Part shown: one piece after another, positions 61,833 to 64,000 of the stretch
Layout: each line of letters starts with the position of its first letter
Position numbering within the stretch: the stretch's first letter is position 1
NCBI GenBank assembly: GCA_900547455.1
Contig: URGV01000009.1
Location: 1 to 64,000 of the forward strand
Origin: an uncultured Oscillospiraceae bacterium
GTDB lineage: Bacteria > Bacillota > Clostridia > Oscillospirales > Ruminococcaceae
DNA length: 64,000 nucleotides
Reading direction: 5' to 3'
Made by a program: the position numbers and the translations under genes
The notes under the pieces: model-generated
The model's database searches: none
The model's input: the letters and a program-made list of their open reading frames with translations, nothing else
Told to the model about the DNA's origin: nothing

Positions 61833-62709
61833 AGCCTACAGCCTCCATTTCTGTGATGAAGATTTCCTCCAGAGTCATCGGCACGCTCTCGCACAGCAGC
61901 GGCTTTAAGGTCAGCAGTTTCTGCTGCACCTCCCCGGCGCTGCCGCGCGCGACAATCTCCGCTACGCTGCCGCTGGCCTTATAGGAGAGGACATCAACAA
62001 GTGCCTGCAGCCGCTCCCTTTCCGGCAGCGGGCGGGCAATCAGCTGCACCTTGGCAAAGCCGGAGCGCAGCTCGCTCAGCTCCCGCTGGAACAGAATTTT
62101 GCCGCCGTGCAACAGACCCACCTCGTCGCACATGTCCTCCAGCTCCCGCAGGTTGTGCGAGGCGATCAGCACGGTGGTGCCGCGCTGCAGGATGTCGTCG
62201 GCAATCAGCTTGCGCACCGCCACCCGAATCACCGGATCCAGCCCGTCAAAGGCCTCGTCGAGCAGCAGGTACTTTGGCTTGCAGCTCAGCGCCAGAATAA
62301 TGGCGATCTGCCGCCGCATGCCCTTGGAGCAGGCAGAGAGCTTGCGCTCCGGCGGGATGGGGAAGCGTCCCACCAGCTCCTGGTAACGCTCATCCGACCA
62401 GCTGTGGTAGAGCGCGCGGTAGATGTTGGCAAGCGAAGCAAGGCTTGCCCCCGGCATCTGATAGAGCTCGTCGGGGATAAAGAAGATTTTCTGCTTGAGC
62501 GCGGGATTTTCAAAGACCGGCTCCCCGTCTATCTCCACGCTGCCGGAGGTGGGGCGGTAGACGCCTGCCAGCAGCCGCAGCAGGGTGGACTTGCCCGCGC
62601 CGTTAGAGCCGACCAGCCCATAGATTCTGCCCTCCTCAATGGTGGTGGAAAGGCAGTCAAGGGCAGTGGTGGTATCAAACTGTTTTGTCAGATTTTCGGT
62701 TTTAATCAT
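61807..62709 (-). CDS. ABC transporter ATP-binding protein
   Basis: A 300-residue ATPase. Walker A GSNGAGKST (about residues 35-43), Walker B YLLLDEAFDGLDP (about 155-167), H-loop IASHNLRELED. The signature is LSACSKGMRRQ instead of LSGGQ, a variant seen in the YtrB-like group. It powers the adjacent permease. Its first codons overlap the regulator gene by 8 bases. Confidence 0.93.
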   Translation of the reverse strand: MIKTENLTKQFDTTTALDCLSTTIEEGRIYGLVGSNGAGKSTLLRLLAGVYRPTSGSVEIDGEPVFENPALKQKIFFIPDELYQMPGASLASLANIYRALYHSWSDERYQELVGRFPIPPERKLSACSKGMRRQIAIILALSCKPKYLLLDEAFDGLDPVIRVAVRKLIADDILQRGTTVLIASHNLRELEDMCDEVGLLHGGKILFQRELSELRSGFAKVQLIARPLPERERLQALVDVLSYKASGSVAEIVARGSAGEVQQKLLTLKPLLCESVPMTLEEIFITEMEAVGYDYNNVIF

Positions 62710-63091
62710 GGCCGTTTCCTCCTTGAGAAGGGTTACTCAGATGCCGCTCAATCTCGGCGAGCAGTTCCGGCGGATTGACCCCGCGCTCCACCGCCCGGTC
62801 GCAGGCGGCAAACACCTCCTGCAGGGCCTCCCGCTTGGGGCCTTCCAGCCGCAGCACATCCGGCGAGACAAAGCTGCCGCGCCCCGGAACGGTGTAGATG
62901 ATGCCCTGACGCTCCAGCTCCTGATAGGCCTTGGCGACGGTGTTGGGGTTGACACCGATCTCGCGGGCCAGCGCCCGCACCGAGGGCAGCTGCTCATTCT
63001 GGTCCAGCACGCCCAGCAGCGACAGCCGCAGAATCTGCTCCTGCAGCTGCTCGTAGATCGGCGTGCGGCTTTGCAGATCTATCTTGATCAT
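62702..63091 (-). CDS. GntR-family regulator, YtrA subfamily
   Basis: A 129-residue repressor-type protein. Winged helix at residues 10-75: PIYEQLQEQILRLSLLGVL, LPSVRALAREIGVNPNTVAK and YQELERQGIIYTVPGRGSFV. The short C-terminal part without a large ligand domain places it in the YtrA subfamily, usually encoded with the ABC transporter it controls. GGAGGTGAACCC precedes the ATG. Confidence 0.93.
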   Translation of the reverse strand: MIKIDLQSRTPIYEQLQEQILRLSLLGVLDQNEQLPSVRALAREIGVNPNTVAKAYQELERQGIIYTVPGRGSFVSPDVLRLEGPKREALQEVFAACDRAVERGVNPPELLAEIERHLSNPSQGGNGHD

Positions 63092-63117
63092 GGGTTCACC
63101 TCCGGTCGGGATTGGAT

Positions 63118-63156
63118 TTTGTGTATTAACCGTATTAGTTTAAATAGTACACTTAC
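63118..63156. promoter_or_regulatory. Candidate GntR operator
   Basis: Just downstream of the -10, GTGTACTATTT and AAACTAATACGG-type half sites, with a further AATACAC, form an imperfect dyad over the transcription start. YtrA-type repressors bind such AT-rich dyads. Exact boundaries are uncertain. Confidence 0.4.
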
Positions 63157-63185
63157 AGCATACCAGCCTCCCTCGCTTTTGTCAA
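63157..63185 (-). promoter_or_regulatory. Sigma-A promoter of the GntR-ABC operon
   Basis: TTGACA and TATGCT are 17 bases apart on the minus strand, about 65 bases before the regulator gene. Confidence 0.8.
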
Positions 63186-63217
63186 GAGTAAAATCCAACT
63201 TTTTTTCCAGCCAAGAA

Positions 63218-63243
63218 AAAAAGAGGAGCCAAAGCTCCCCTTT
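63218..63243 (-). terminator. Terminator of the ComM-like gene
   Basis: AAAGGGGAGC pairs with GCTCCTCTTT around TTTG, followed by TTTTT on the minus strand. It overlaps the stop codon. Confidence 0.75.
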
Positions 63244-64000
63244 ACAAAACATTGTTGTTTTCATACCAGTATTTTTGGTCCAGCGCCCGGTAGGCCAGCG
63301 CCTCAGCGACGTGCTTTTTGGCGATCTGCTCCTCCCCGGCAAGGTCGGCAATGGTTCGCGCCACCTTCACCACCCGGTCATAGGCGCGGGCGGTCATGCC
63401 CAGATTCTCAAACGAGGTGCGCAGAAAGTCCAGCGCCTGCTTTTCCAGCGGGCAGAATTGCTGCAGCCTGCCCGCCGGGATGCGCGCGTTGCAGGAGATC
63501 TCCTCCCCGGCAAAGCGCCGCTGCTGGATGCGCCGCGCGGCCTCCACCCGGGCGCGGACGGTGGCCGAGCTCTCCTCCCGGTTCTCTCCGGTCAGGTCGG
63601 CAAACTCCACCGGCGCCACCTCGACGTGCAGGTCGATGCGGTCGAGCAGCGGGCCGGACACCCGCGAGATGTACCGCTGCACCGCCATCTCGGAGCAGGT
63701 GCAGGCGATTTTGGGATGGCCCCGGTAGCCGCAGGGGCAGGGGTTCATCGCCGCCACAAACATCATCGAGCAGGGGTAGGTCACCCGCGACGAGGCCCGC
63801 GAGATGGTGACGCGGTTGTCCTCGATGGGCTGGCGCAGCACCTCCAGCGCTTGCCGCTGAAATTCCGGCAGCTCATCAAGAAAGAGCACGCCGTTGTGCG
63901 CCAGCGAAATCTCCCCCGGCATCGGGCTGGAGCCACCGCCGGTCAGACCCGCCGGCGAGACGGTGTGGTGCGGCGCGCGGAAGGGCCGGGTGTTCATAAT
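63242..64000 (-). CDS. ComM/YifB-family Mg-chelatase-like AAA ATPase, 3' part
   Basis: The C-terminal 250 or so residues of a YifB/ComM protein; the gene continues beyond the window edge. Visible motifs: RPFRAPHHTVSPAGLTGGG, NGVLFLDELPEFQRQALEVL (Walker B), FVAAMNPCPCGYRGHP with the CxCG zinc-like knot, and SGPLLDRIDLHVEV. The C-terminal Mg_chelatase_C region ends with ALAYRALDQKYWYENNN. ComM promotes branch migration during natural transformation. The Met near the edge is probably internal. Confidence 0.92.
   Translation of the reverse strand: MMNTRPFRAPHHTVSPAGLTGGGSSPMPGEISLAHNGVLFLDELPEFQRQALEVLRQPIEDNRVTISRASSRVTYPCSMMFVAAMNPCPCGYRGHPKIACTCSEMAVQRYISRVSGPLLDRIDLHVEVAPVEFADLTGENREESSATVRARVEAARRIQQRRFAGEEISCNARIPAGRLQQFCPLEKQALDFLRTSFENLGMTARAYDRVVKVARTIADLAGEEQIAKKHVAEALAYRALDQKYWYENNNVL

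Overview
The window looks like chromosomal DNA of a fairly GC-rich, strictly anaerobic clostridium, perhaps of the Oscillospiraceae/Ruminococcaceae type (inference, genus not assignable). Grounds: S10-spc-alpha ribosomal gene order; zinc-type S14 and L36; a KOW-domain gene between map and infA; a Stickland glycine reductase operon with two in-frame UGA (selenocysteine) codons; zinc-LID adenylate kinase; sigma-A promoters and Firmicute-type Shine-Dalgarno sites.

Layout. 1-11.1 kb (minus): three large exported proteins (an amidase with glycosidase-like and Ig-like domains, a family-10-type glycosidase lipoprotein, a 1779-residue Ig-repeat lipoprotein). 11.4-13.2 kb (minus): histidine phosphatase and RF2. 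13.4-19.9 kb (plus): zinc-finger membrane protein, YbaK deacylase, rpsF-ssb-rpsR, GNAT, MazG-like protein, then a 1.4 kb gene-free stretch of palindromes and GTTCCC repeats, a small membrane protein, nitroreductase and Nudix hydrolase. 20-23 kb (minus): Cys-rich miniprotein, isoaspartyl dipeptidase and a nitroreductase preceded by an attenuator-like leader. 23.1-38.9 kb (minus): one ribosomal superoperon from rpsJ to rplQ including secY, adk, map, infA and rpoA, with a 370-nt leader carrying an intrinsic terminator. 39.5-47.8 kb (minus): grdX-grdE-grdB-trxB-trxA-grdA, then grdC-grdD behind its own promoter. 48.3-51.4 kb: cysteine desulfurase-like protein (minus) divergent from YedE, TusA-like and DUF3343 genes (plus), a set linked to selenium use. 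51.5-58.7 kb: small proteins, orphan binding lipoprotein, cardiolipin synthase, frameshifted aldo/keto reductase, flavodoxin lipoprotein, DUF4405 membrane protein, GNAT. 59-64 kb (minus): tRNA-Leu(UAG) with duplicated terminators, a GntR-ABC transporter operon, and the 3' part of a ComM/YifB gene running off the window.

Functional theme. Thioredoxin reductase passes electrons from NADPH to thioredoxin and on to selenoprotein GrdA; the GrdB/GrdE complex cleaves glycine to a Se-carboxymethyl group on GrdA; GrdC/GrdD release it as acetyl phosphate. The grd leader carries a glycine-riboswitch-like aptamer, a short 3' helix and a terminator sharing bases with that helix, so glycine probably switches the operon on. 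The adjacent desulfurase/YedE/TusA/DUF3343 set plausibly supplies selenium. An isoaspartyl dipeptidase fits amino-acid fermentation.

Most worth a second look: the grd leader (divergent glycine aptamer plus an unidentified 89-nt fold starting at the transcription start), the nitroreductase leader, the S10 leader attenuator, the GTTCCC iteron-like array, the tRNA-Leu terminator duplication, and a UGA-interrupted small lipoprotein-like reading frame.
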